64,000 bases of DNA, taken from the NCBI GenBank assembly GCA_020736575.1, contig JAGPYM010000023.1:186001-250000 (forward strand), in the 5' to 3' direction. Shown here piece after piece: positions 33,790-44,950 of the stretch (positions within the stretch are counted from its first letter, which is position 1; every line of letters begins with the position of its first letter). The position numbers and the translations under genes were made by a program. Source of the stretch: Thelonectria olida. Lineage: Eukaryota > Ascomycota > Sordariomycetes > Hypocreales > Nectriaceae. Below the pieces are notes generated by a model. The model made no database searches and had not been told where the DNA came from. It saw nothing but the letters and a program-made list of their open reading frames with translations.

Positions 33790-34461
33790 ATGGCGCCAAT
33801 CGATTACTCCAAATGGGACAACATAGACACCGATTCCGAGCCAGAAACCCTCACTCAGCAGGTACCTCCGCTCGAAGCAAACCCACCTGCTCCAGCCACC
33901 TCACGGTCGGCTGCACCGGCATCGACGGCAACACACAGCGCGTCAGGGTCCATCCAAGCCGTCATCGTCCGGTGCGACGTTGAGAGACTGAAATTCGCGC
34001 CTTGGTCCGCTACGACGATCCAGGCAGATCATCCCATCTTCTCGCAACCCGTGCCTCCCGTCCCAGGGCTCATCGAGGTGCCGCTGGTCCTCCACCGCGA
34101 AGGCACTCGGTCCGCCAACCGGGCCGACCTCGACAACCAGATCGCCACGTATCTCAATATCGACGCCGAGTCCGGGTTTGCTCCCTCGGAGTGGCGGTCA
34201 TATGTCGGCACCGTGGTGGTCGCGCGCAAGGATATGAAGCCGTTGCTGCCGCAGCATCTTGAGGGCGTGTGGATGTACTGCGACCACATTCTGGACCTCT
34301 TCGGTGAGGGAGAAGGTGCGCCGAGATGGCTGTATAATCGGCAGGCCTTTGAAAAGTGGTGGGTACGTTACTGCGAGGAACAGAAGGAGTTTCGGCCTGG
34401 AAAGGGCGGGGAGAAGGATCCGGACGATTGGCGGGCGGTAAGGTCGCCGTATGAGATCTAA
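33790..34461 (+). CDS. IDYSKWDN-family protein, intact copy
   Basis: An uninterrupted 223-codon gene from the ATG at 33790 to the TAA at 34459. The N-terminus reads MAPIDYSKWDNIDTDSEPE, a short helical and acidic start reminiscent of the N-terminus of the Hsp90 co-chaperone Cdc37 (DYSKWD type), but the rest does not look like Cdc37. A Pro/Ala/Thr-rich linker (about residues 25-55) is followed by a folded domain: IQAVIVRCDVERLKFAPWS, ADHPIFSQPVPPVPGLIEVP, ANRADLDNQIATYLNID, VGTVVVARKDMKPLLPQHLE and GVWMYCDHILDLFGEGEG. I cannot assign a function. Damaged copies lie at 41715 and 51964, each, like this one, a few hundred bp downstream of the hairpin block. Confidence 0.8.
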   Translation: MAPIDYSKWDNIDTDSEPETLTQQVPPLEANPPAPATSRSAAPASTATHSASGSIQAVIVRCDVERLKFAPWSATTIQADHPIFSQPVPPVPGLIEVPLVLHREGTRSANRADLDNQIATYLNIDAESGFAPSEWRSYVGTVVVARKDMKPLLPQHLEGVWMYCDHILDLFGEGEGAPRWLYNRQAFEKWWVRYCEEQKEFRPGKGGEKDPDDWRAVRSPYEI

Positions 34462-34704
34462 GACTCCTAACACGGGGTTTGGCGTGCGTTCTGAATCAGA
34501 CAGCTGTTGTGTCTAGGTGTTGCTTGGCGCCCTTAAGTCGCGCTGAAAATTCGCCGGGTTGGAGCTTCAAGTCATGGGTCCCGGCATGGGCAAGGAGGGT
34601 CGGTTCTGGATACTACAAGGTCGGTGGCGTTGGAGTGATTTCAGACTTCAGGATGAGGCAAAAGGTTAAACTATCTTCAGAATGATCCCGCATGCATGTT
34701 ATTC

Positions 34705-37700
34705 CTAGGTATCGCGACCCCGACCCTCATATATCCGTCTCGTTTCTACGGCTAGGTTCCTGAGTCTCTGCATGCCATCAACTATGGCCTGGTCCAGCTT
34801 GTTACCGATGAAATCCTGGTGTCGTACAGGACTGAGAAGCTTGACGCCTCGAAGCGTCGTGCACCTGGACAACTGTACGTAGAGGCTAGTAAAATCGCAT
34901 TTAGAAGGTTCTCCATTGACGATACGATGTCCTCGCAGCTCCAAGAGCACCTCTGCGAACGTTTTGCTTTGGGCTTTATAGTCAGTAAGGGCAAATGCTG
35001 GAACAACGGGCAATCCACGCCGAGGGCATTTGGCCGATAAGAACTTGAAGCGCGGGTTGGCCGGATCGAGGGTCTGTGAGATCGGCCGGATGAGTACCGT
35101 TCCCACTGGGAGGGTCGGGAAGGCCAAGCTTTCTGTGTCTCTCGACCGTAAGAGTATGGCGAGAGGAGGGCCAAAGTGAATGGTGACGTTCTCCGCAAGA
35201 TGGTATCCTGGGTATTTGTGATCGGGAATGACGTCTGCAGCGGTAAACTCCGCTCCATTCACTATCCTCAACCCGGTGTAGATGTTCTTGTTCACAACTA
35301 CGGGCATCCCCTGGGCATAGAAGAAGATGCCAGGGACATTGCAGTTGGAATCGTCTCCTTGTTCAATGGTGTGGGCGATCTCGCCTTGGGATAGCGTGCT
35401 CCTTCGCCAGCTGTGGGTCGAGACGAAGACGGAGATGTGTCTCTTGTTAAAACGTGCCCAGTCTACAACGGCTTCCATGTTGAGGCTCCAGCGGTTGCGG
35501 TTCAGCGGCGTTATGGCGCGTAAGCCGGTGTGGAAAGAGATTCGGGAGCGGTCAACCAGCTTAGTGTTAAGCAGGTGCAGGTCTTGCTCCGTCTGGAGGC
35601 CGGCCCGTACTCTGTCGAGAAGAGCGCCCAGCTGTGGATCATCCCGTGCGCGGACTTGTTCTTCAAGAAGGACAACAGTTTTGAACATGTGCCAAAGTGT
35701 ACAGCCCTGGTGGTGAGATATGAACCCTTGGCTGAGGGGGACGAGAGCGGGATCCATCGGTTTGCTCACGAGGAGGCTCGTCTCATGCACCGGGGCGAAC
35801 TGATGGAAATCCCCCATCAGAAGGACAACAGGAATGCCGCCAAATGGCCTATCAGGGCAATCGCGGAGAGACTGGAGGTGGCGGCTGACGTCGTACAGAG
35901 TGGCTCCCCCTAACATACTGATCTCGTCGATGACGAGGACGAGCTTCTGCTTCCAGGTCCATTTCTTGGCTTCAGGGAATGACAAAGGTTGCTTCCTGGA
36001 AGAGCGGCGGGCATCCAGGGCACAAGCCGAATGGACCGTCGTCCCGCCGATCTGGGCCGCAGCACTGCCTGATGTACCAGTGATCTGAAGGAGAAGTGAT
36101 TGGCCTCTCGCCGCGAACACGTCCTTCAGAGCATCGACAATCCTCGACTTTCCCGTACCACCCGGCCCGCCCGTGTACTGGAGATGCTGGCCGGCCGAGT
36201 CCGGATCGGCAGTGTACTTGTCTAAGAAGCTGCACACGAGTTGGAGAGCCATGCTCTGCAGATAGTTGAGCGTATAGTTGGAGGCGGCAAGGCGTCCCAG
36301 TTCGATGAAGCCTATTGCAGAACTGACGTCGACAAGGATTCGAGGCACGTCCATGGCTATGTCTTGATTTTCAAGCGGAAACGGAATTTCCGTATCATAT
36401 TGCCGAGCCAGGACATCGTCTACGTCGGTGTTGCCCGCGGAGTGCACGCCGCCTTGGGAGCAACCCTCAATCTCATCCAGCATTCGGAGATGCAGCATGT
36501 CCTGGGCTTTTGCCGCGGCTTGAACATCCTCTCCAGAAGGAGTCGCATATTGGCAGAAGGGACTGCCCTGGTTACGGCGAATTTGCTGGTAAAAATCCCC
36601 GTGACGTTGGACAAAAGGCCGACCCTCTTCAGCACGGTTCTCCTCGCACAGGTCACGCACGAGGCTGCGTAAGACTGGGGAGTCCCTCGTAGCGTCGGAA
36701 TCCCGTATGGCATTTTGAAGAGTCTGGAGCAGAGCTGCGTAGCTTTGGTGATGCTCAGCCATCGTTGCTGCCTCTTCACCGCAGTCATCTTCATCCAGGG
36801 GGAGCTCCACATCAACCGTATCATCACCTTCCGACCGGCTGGCCCAGAGCTTTGCGTCTTTACGCGCATCTTCAGCTGACTTTCTGAGAAGAGAGATGTT
36901 GGAGACGTGGAAACGCAGGCGGGGAGAGAGGGCCACTTCATAATCCGACCATATATCGGTGATATCGCCCTGCATCTTTGAAAGAAATGCCTCCCAAGGA
37001 ACAAAGAGGGCCAAATGAAGGACAGAGTTGCTGCGTCGAAGGTCAGAGCTGGCTCGGAGCTGGAAGTGCAGGACTTGGAAGGTACCGTTTGAGGTATACC
37101 GGGTGCTCGTCGTCGTGCTCGTCGCTGATGAATCCTTGAAAGATCGGCACGGCGTAGTCGGGAAGTCGTCGAAGTTTTTGTACCCAGTTGCTGCATTCCG
37201 GAGAGGGCCCCTCAAGGGATCTGCGAGTTTCATCCTCGTCCCCGTTACGGCAACGCACCAGTTGAATCATCGACATGTAGTCATAGAAACACAGATCTTT
37301 CAAAAGCCGACCTCTGTAGGCGTAAGCGTCCAGGTACAACAGGGTCCGGCCGCCTTCCCTAAGGTGTACCGTCTCAGGAGGCTCCTCCGCGTCTGTTTCT
37401 ACGCCGGCCTGACGGCGAAGGTGCGCCCATCGGCGGAAGATGGCCCAATACAGTGCGGTCAGGTTCAAGAAGGACCAGTGCGGCACGTTGGTAAAGTCCG
37501 TCTGATAGCCGAGGAGGTGATAGCAGACCTCCACGGACGAGAGCTGTCTCTCGGAAAAGATTCGGTTCGCAGCCCTCATCAGAAACTGACGGCTCTTGTT
37601 CAGCACTGCCGGGCGCTGGGCGTCTCGCTCGGCAGAATCCGACACCTGACGACTCGGCACGTCAGATTCACGAAGCTGTCGAAGGACTTCGGCAGCGAGG

Positions 37701-40648
37701 ACAATGCGTTTCCACATTGGCGTATCCAGTTTGGTTGCGTAGTTAGTGATGTAAAACACCATGGCCAGGCCTTTGGTCCTCGCCAAGATCATCGAGATGT
37801 CGTGGTTGTGGCGGAGGCCGACCGCCATTGCTTTGTTATACCGGTTAACCAGTGGGTGATTTCGGCGGATCTTGAGCAGGCCGTCCTCCGAGAATCCCGT
37901 CTCCTCGACGATCTTCCAAGGCGCTTTGAACCGACAAGCTGTCCGTCTGTACTTGTTCGCACCCTGTTCGGCGAGTCCCTTCAGAGAATACTTGAGACAG
38001 GTGAAGGTGTGGGAATGAACCTGGCAACAGTACGCAATGAAGTTGGACTCATCGTCGAAGGCCTCAGTAAGAGCCTCGGTGCTGTTCATCATCTCCTCAA
38101 CTGGGTGAATTGGCTTCCTCTCCTGTCGGACAACCTTTCCAGCATTCTCGTTTAAGCACTCATGAAAGACCGACTCCACGTACCGAGTCACTTGGGCACG
38201 GTATTCTTCCTCTTTAGGGTCAGCCAGGTCGTCAATCAGGGACGGCAACTCCATGTTGCCGTGCAACCAGAGGAGCCCGTGCAAGTGCAAGCTGCCTCGA
38301 TCGTTCGTTTCCACCGTTGCATAGTAATGGCTGATCTTGCCAAAAGCCGATTCTTGGCCTGCTCTGACGTATTTCTCGAAGAACAGAGAGACTTCTCTGT
38401 GGAAGAAGATGGCAGAGCTGACCGGATCCATGGTGCTGAGGGCGACTCTGTCGCACCTCCCCCGAAGATCAGCTAATAGGTTCCTTGCGGTGTCGTACTC
38501 GTGGAGCCTGTGGATGGAGAGCCTCATCTTCACCGGGTTATTGATGTCATTGGGGCTGATGGTAAACCAAATCACGGGCGTACCGGTCCAAATGTCAAGT
38601 GCTTGTACCTTCCTCCGCATGAGCAATCGGCTTTCGTTCGAGAGCGGCTGTGCGTGGCCAAAGATGGACAGCTCCCGGAGCAGGAACGCTATGTTGGAGT
38701 TAGTCGTCGCCCTCGTCTCTCGCATCTCGTCCTCGGCTCTTTTAAGCCGGTCCGCCGTCAGGCTTCCATAAATCCGTTCAACTCTCTCAAAAGAGCCCTT
38801 TGTCATACGGACCATGCTGATACGGCGGTTGGAGGACCGGAGGAGGATGTTGAAGACCAGGAAACAAAAGACGGGATGGGTGGCAAACCGGCCGCCGTGT
38901 CGCTGCAGTACGTATCTGGCCCAGTAATTGAGCGAGTGGTTTGAATGGTGCTCGGCAGGGTCCGAAGCGTGTCGTCGATCGCGGTCCGACCCGTGCAGTG
39001 CCTTTGGGCCACCCCTCCCCCACGGGAAAAGCTTCGGGAAAGTGCGTGGGAAGAAGTCCTCGTGCAGGCTGTCCGCAAAGTCCGCGCCACGTTCCACCCG
39101 GATGAACGGCTGTTCTCCTGTAGTCTGGACTTGTATGGATCGCGGCTCAGACTCCTCGCCTTGTCGACTCTGACTCTGACTCGTCGGCATAACCCCCACT
39201 AAGAAGGACAGCTTATCCGCCTCTTCAAAAGCAGCCGGTCCGTCAAGAGGAAACATGCCGGATGACGATGTCTCATAGACGGTATCGCCGTTGCCATCAG
39301 TAGACTCTGGGGCAGGAGCTGCAATACCGGGTCCGCCAGGCGATGGACGGTGCTGCTCTGTCAACGGAGGGTCCTCCGTACGACCGGGATCGTCACTGGA
39401 GTGGTCGTGTACCGAATTAAGCAGTTCTTCAATGCTTGTGGGGCGGTTCTCTTCCAAACCTCGATCGGTATCTGGCACTATGTGGTCCGTCTGCGTCTTC
39501 TCAGCAGCAGACGGCTCCTCCCTCTGCATGCTATCCATGATGAGAATTGGGACATTGGAGCCGTCTGTATACCGCCAGCCGTCTATCTCGCCGTGGTTGA
39601 TCGTAACGTGCTCGTAAAGAGGGTTGTTCTTTTGGAGCCATGACAAGGCAGTCCTTATACGAGATTTCCGCACTTGAAGAAGATGCCCAACGTCCGCAGG
39701 GCCAGGCTTGCTCGAGCCGCTCCAAGAGACGTGGATGTTCTCGACGGTCTCCAGAAGAGGGTGGGGGAGAACCGTAGCAACGAGGTCCCCCACCTTGTTC
39801 GGAAACACGACAATATGGCCCTTCACGTGCTTTCGGTAACTGAGACCCGACGGGGTCTTGTTGTCAACGGTGAACTTTGTGATGTAGCCGAACGGGGCCT
39901 GGAGAGCAATCAGCCTCTCTTCAACAGGAGAGAGACCATCAAGCTCTTCGGGGTACCGATGCTCACATCCGATGTCCATATTGTTGACCGAGCAGACCTT
40001 AGGCAGCTTTCCACCTTCCAAGCTAGCGCGGCACTCGCGGCACACCTGAACCCCAGCATCGTGATCCGGTGGAAGGCACTTCCGGCACTGCTGAAGAGTC
40101 CTCGTGGCCTGCAGCAGGGAGGGCGTCAAGTGCCTCTTCCACTGGACGGTAGTGAGTTCGCAAGGCATTTGCTTTCTGTAGCAAAAGACGCAATGCAAAA
40201 TCGGCAGCGGTTTTTCATCTGTAAACGCCTGGTAGAACGACTTGGAAGCCTCTACCTGGAGGGCAAGTGGGACCTCCTTACACCAGGATCTTGTTGCGGA
40301 TGCCTCCACTTTGTCGCGAAAGCAAGATTCATGGTATTGTAGAATAGAATTGATCGACGCCCGCTGGAGTTGGACGGTTTCCTGCATCGGGCGCGGCCTC
40401 TTGGGGGAGCGGTTCAGTTGCGTGGGGGGCGGCGTTGGAAGTGCTTCCTGTTCCCTAGGGCGCTTTGCCTTTTGACGGGCTTGGTCTTCCGCGTGCTGGC
40501 GGTCCAGATGCTGCAACAGACGGAGGATATCGTCATGAGGGACTCTGATACACTCTTGCTTGCGATGGGCGGCCCTCTGAGCATCCAGATCCTTCAACGT
40601 GCGGCGGAGCTCATCAGGCGGAACGCTGACCGCCTGTTTCCGGGGCAT
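34705..40648 (-). CDS. Helitron Rep/helicase transposase, intact
   Basis: Exons 40648..37086 and 37030..34705, joined across a 55-bp intron (CG|GTACCT to GACGCAG|C), give 1962 residues without a stop. The ATG at 40648 (MPRKQAVSVP) is chosen; the ORF upstream opens only at TTG. Order: two N-terminal RVP-D-RTL-DLD repeats; Pro-rich linker; Cys pairs (CRKC, CREC); a DUF6570-like block; Helitron-like N (TISPNDINNP); Rep nuclease with HLHG metal-binding histidines near residue 788 and two tyrosines, Y966 and Y970, in FYITNYATK; then a PIF1-like helicase with Walker A GGPGGTGKS near residue 1480, Walker B LVIDEISM, GDFHQFAP, and the closing VQLSRCTTLRG. In known Helitrons the Rep tyrosines nick and rejoin DNA while the helicase unwinds it for rolling-circle movement. 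All key residues are present. Confidence 0.93.
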
Positions 40649-41714
40649 GTTCAAAGGGCACGCCAGTTATGGTCGCGACGAGGAGAGCGGAGCAATTGTC
40701 CTCGTTGAATGAAGCTTAAGAGCATGAAGCGTCCGCAGTGTCGCGAGAAGGGAAACTCAGCGCAGCTTGCAACTTCGCAGTGCATGGCCTGAGCCCAGCA
40801 GGACGTTCCTCGGGCGCCGCCATTCTGTTCTGACTCGGCGATTTGAAGCCCGCCATCGTTAGTAAAAGAAACAACAGACGGTCATGAGACTGGACGACGG
40901 CACTTGGCCCTGCGATTGATGGCCCAATCATGCCCGGGGAAGGAAGGATTATGCATGTGCACGCCGCAGACAGGCGGCGTGATAGAAGTGGCGCGGTCGT
41001 GGCGCAGCGAGATCGGGGCGCCAAGAGGTCCGAGCGTCAGGGGGCGGAAGGAAGAGCCTTTCGTTCCTCAAGGCACAAGGCACACACACACACACACACA
41101 CAATTTACAGGAGAGGCAAACCGGTCGCGGTTTGCGCAAAAGAGCCTTGAGGAACGAAGCTTGATATCGGAGATGGAATCTGCCTACAGGAGACCGGTCC
41201 CCTACGGGGTCCGCCAATGCCTTTCGGAACGAGCCTGAGAAGCAAGAAAGACACCTGCCTCGTGAAAGAAAGATCCTGATACAAGCTCTTTTCTTGTGAA
41301 GGAAAAGGAACGAGGCTGACAAGCACTGTCTTGTAAAAGCCTAGCATGTGCGTTTGTATATATACCAGGTAGGCGGGGTAGGTATGCCTTGGGCAGTTGT
41401 GGGCGTCCTTGCAGGTGTCTGTTTGAAGGGAAAAGAGGAAAGGAGAGAATGTGGGCATGGGTGCCAAGTACTAAGCTTTATAGGCGATTGGCAGGCCCTT
41501 TGCAGGTGACTACCAGCGCTTGTGTGTGTCTGTGTACGAGTTTTATGCCTTTCGGGGTTTGAGACGCAGCGCACAGGCGCTAGCTTACAGCTCAGACCCC
41601 GCGTTCGGTGGCATTGCAGTTTAACCCCGTTTCGTGACCTCATCTCTCTATTTTTAAGCATCAAACTTCTTTAATCTGAGTCTTCCTCAGGTAGTAAACA
41701 TTGGGCCGCTCTTC
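40649..41714. other. Repeat-rich stretch between Helitron and IDYSKWDN relic
   Basis: No gene. It contains CGTTCCTCAAGGCA (41062..41075), an (AC)n run (about 41082-41102), the inverted mate GCCTTGAGGAACG (41144..41156) and the full hairpin block (41186..41233). The Helitron 5' end should be in this stretch. Confidence 0.5.
41186..41233 (+). repeat. Hairpin block, copy 2
   Basis: Starts ACAGGAGACCGGTCCCCTAC and ends GCCTTTCGGAACGAG. Similarity to 51729 onward continues rightward (TGAGAAG, CTGCCT.GTG) towards the IDYSKWDN relic. Confidence 0.85.
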
Positions 41715-41932
41715 ATGGCTATCGATTACTCAAGATAGAATAACATGGCCACGGATTCCGAGCCGAAAATCTTGCCTCTGCCACGCCCTGTGGCCGAAGC
41801 AACCCCAGCGCCCGCTCCAGCTGTCCACATCAGGAGAGTCACCACAGCTCCACCTACTACAACCAGCATACCAAGGCCATCCAAGCCGTCATTGTGCGGT
41901 GTGATGTTGAGAAAATGAGATTTGCGCCGGCC
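41715..41932 (+). pseudogene. IDYSKWDN-family relic
   Basis: Starts MAIDYSR, followed by TAG where the intact copy has TGG. The frame continues (NNMATDSEPK), then shifts by about one base so that AIQAVIVRCDVEKMRFAP reads in another frame. Similarity ends at about 41932. The relic is truncated, nonsense-mutated and frameshifted. Confidence 0.75.
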
Positions 41933-42469
41933 ATCTTTGAAGTCTTTAATCTCACCAGCGAGACAAAACCTTGGTAGTGGTGCTCTATTTAGTCTCGTAC
42001 GTGGTCCCAGTTTTGGTACTCCTGCGTTTTGACGTTGAGACTGAGCCGTTATTGCTGCCCGTGAGTTCATGTCGCCGACAATGTCAACCCAACTCAAGCA
42101 GGTAGCAGAACCGAGTAACGACGGTTCCACGTTCGGAAGTCTAAAGTCTTCGTTAATTGTTTCCCAGCTTCGATCAATTTCTTGGCTTTCTCAGCCTAAT
42201 AATATTATAGCACATTATGTGGATGTTATTTTTTCCCGAGGATGACGTAAGGGGCACGGGATATGGCGTGCAAGACATCCCTTGTCGCGTTGCAACAGAA
42301 CTCTGACTCATGTTTCCCACCGCACCAGCAAACCTGCAACTTGCAAATACCACAGACTTATCGATCACATTGGTGAAGACATTATCTCTTCCAACCTATT
42401 CAAACGGGCTATCAAATACGGCCTCTTCTAGCCCTGAGAAGGAGCGTCGAAAAGGTCTACGTGTCCACA
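41933..42469. other. Upstream region of transporter gene
   Basis: No gene supported. It presumably holds the promoter of the CHR transporter. No recognised regulatory site is seen. Confidence 0.4.
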
Positions 42470-44123
42470 ATGGTTGTTAATAACTGGGAATACACGGCGC
42501 GTAGAGCGGCGCGCCGTACCTGGGAGACAATCCAGGTCAATTGGCATCTCGGCTTCACCGCGTTTGGTGGACCACCTGTTCATTTCAAGATTGTAAGCAA
42601 ACATTTCCCACCACTCATCTTATCGACTAGGCCTGATAATGCAATAGTTTCATGAGAAGTTCGTATCGAAGCTCGCTTGGATTGACGACCAGTTGGTATG
42701 TGCATTATGGTCGCATGCTGTTTCAGTTCATCAAATAAAGAGACTAATCAACATGTTTCAGTACCAGGAACTTTTCAGCATCTCCCAAGCTCTGTCTGGC
42801 CCTGCTAGCACTAAGATGCTGTACTGTATAAACCTGATCCGAGACGGTTTACTTGGGGCTGTCCTTTCCTTTTTTATTTGGAGGTGAGCCGGAAACTTGC
42901 ATCTCCTATATCTATCGATATTTAGGGACCAAACCTAAAGATGATCTTTGGTGGATAGTTTGCCTGGTGCACTAGGCATGTTTGGCCTTTCCGTCGGCGT
43001 CTCTAGTATCGGAGAGACTCTACCCCGCGCGGTGTATGCTCTGCTTTCAGGACTTAATGCCGCCACAGTTGGTATCATTGCCTTGGCCGCAGTTGAGCTG
43101 TCCAATAAGGCGATCACAGATAAGCTTACCAGAATTCTCGTCTTTCTGGCTGCTGCAGCTGGAATGCTATACAATGCGCTATGGTACTTCCCAGTCCTCA
43201 TGTTTGCCGCTGGTTGCGCTGCTGTCATATATGACTATCGCTGGCTCCATCGACCTGTTCGAGCTGCGAAACAGCTCGTCTCGAGGATAAGAAGGGTGGC
43301 AACTACCGAGGAGGAGAATACGGCAGGCGACGAAAGCGGGCCCAGCAGAGAGACAAATGCCTCCGGCATAACTCTCAATGATGAAGATGGGCACCATACA
43401 CAGGAGTCTGAACCGCGAATCATACCAGAGAGTTATCGTCTCAATTTCTCATGGAAGTCTGGAACTTCGATCATTGCAACGTTCTTCGTTACCTTCATCA
43501 TCGTTATGGTGCTCAGAGGAGTTTTGCCTAATCCGCCCCTGCTCTACAAACTCTTCGCCAACCTTTATCTCGCCGGCACTATCATTTTCGGCGGCGGACC
43601 GGTTGTAATTCCGCTCCTCAGAGAATATATTGTGGCTGAGGGATGGGTTAGTCCGCGTGACTTCCTCATCGGTCTCGCCATTGCCCAGGCCTTCCCAGGG
43701 CCAAATTTCAATTTCGCTGTGTTCTTAGGCGGCCTGACCGCTATCAATAGCGGGTATTCTTCTATTGCTGGTGCAATTATTGCATTTTGTGGAATCTTCT
43801 TTCCAGGTATTGTCCTCGTCCACGGAACAATGGGGGTTTGGGGAGCGCTGCGGAGTAGACGCTGGGTAAAATCTGGAGTGAGAGGCGTCAATGCCGGCGC
43901 TGTCGGGCTGATCTATACAGCCGTATATCGGATCTGGCAGGTCGGTTTTATTGATGAAGGTTTCCAGTCGGGGAAGAGTCTAGCAGATGATCCATGGTGG
44001 GTGGTCGTGACCGCAACTGCCTATGTGGGGGGCCGATACTTCGGCATTGCGGCTCCACTGGCTATTCTTCTTGGGGCTGTCCTAGGCTTGGTCAGATACG
44101 GAATCGTTATCGGACGGGAGTGA
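42470..44123 (+). CDS. Chromate ion transporter (CHR) family protein
   Basis: Exons 42470..42592, 42648..42695, 42762..42883 and 42959..44123 join to 485 residues. All introns are GT-AG and 55-75 bp. The fourth exon alone spans most of the protein. CHR hallmarks: WHLGFTAFGGPPVHF near the start, SQALSGPASTKM, SLPGALGMFGLSVG, then a second half with AGTIIFGGGPVVIPLL and AIAQAFPGPNFNFAVFLGG. The two halves are related repeats with about ten membrane segments, separated by a hydrophilic loop (residues about 225-280). Members export chromate or related oxyanions across the plasma membrane and are often linked to chromate tolerance; substrate here is inferred. The ATG at 42470 follows in-frame GTG only. 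A metallothionein gene lies 0.7 kb downstream on the other strand. Confidence 0.93.
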
Positions 44124-44809
44124 ACAGCCGTCTTCCCCACAATACAAACGGAGGGAAAGAGTTCAGGGCGAGTGCAGTGGTAGCTTCCACTGGCTCTTGA
44201 AGTGCCCAAGTTCGCCGAGCAGGCTCTCAAAAGGGTATTGTGTGCATTCTCATTTGTTTAGTTCGAGACCGGGGATGTATAAATCACGACCCGAATCTGT
44301 CCTCAAAACCTAGCTGCACTTCAGCAACCTAGATCGATCCTATAGCAAAAAATTGTTTTAAAACAAGCTAAGCAGGCAAACTTGGCTTCCGTGTTTTCGA
44401 TCCTTCAGACAGAGCCAGGGTCGGAAAAGGCGGTAGGTGGGCGGCTCGATTGTTGTGGCCATCGGATTCTAAGATGGGCGAAGCCAAACCTGCCCACACG
44501 TCATACTTTGCGCAAGATGATGATTATCTTGCCATACTTATACTGGCTTCTGTCAGCGACGACTTGATGATGCGGTTGCGAGAGGATGCTCCTTCCTCGC
44601 CACATAGGAGGAGGGTGTGAGACGGTTCCTGTGAAACGACTGTGTCCCGACCGTCCAACTTCTCGTTTTATTACCTGACTACTGTTGAAAGCTTCCATGA
44701 ACACCTCTCCTTAGCCCACATCCCAAGGCTGCTGTATGCCCTCATCCTATAACTCCTCCGCCTGATAGGGCCATATGTGGTCAGCCCCGCCCTTGACAGG
44801 GATGCATAT
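44124..44809. other. Spacer between convergent metal-related genes
   Basis: No coding sequence. It must hold the 3' ends of the transporter and metallothionein transcripts, which converge here. Confidence 0.45.
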
Positions 44810-44950
44810 TTATTTCTTTTCAGGTCAGTATCAGCTCTACCACACTTCGCCTCGAGCTCAGGTACTTACGCCCTTGCATACGCAAGTGTTATCACAGGTG
44901 CAGCCGCTAGGTCCACTACAGTTACAAGTAGAACCGCAGTTGCAAGCCAT
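44810..44950 (-). CDS. Small copper/metal-type metallothionein
   Basis: Exon 44950..44870 encodes 27 residues, MACNCGSTCNCSGPSGCTCD and then NTCVCKG. A 54-bp intron (GTAAGT donor, TACTGAC branch, AAAAG acceptor; 44869..44816) leads to a six-base last exon, AAATAA (44815..44810), giving a final Lys and stop. Without splicing the frame runs to a TGA after three more residues. The 28-residue length, eight cysteines (four C-x-C pairs), and lack of aromatic residues fit small fungal metallothioneins, which bind Cu(I) or other soft metals in the cytosol. The pair with the CHR transporter suggests a metal-tolerance cassette. Promoter regulation was not examined by motif. Confidence 0.88.

Noticed and set aside
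34462..34704. Canonical Helitron 3' terminus (hairpin plus CTRR)
   Set aside because: I looked downstream of the intact gene and found no hairpin followed by CTRR near the stop. The true end may lie farther away.
37031..37085. A frameshift in the second Helitron gene
   Set aside because: Proper GT-AG signals and an intron at the same position in the other copy explain the frame change better than a mutation.
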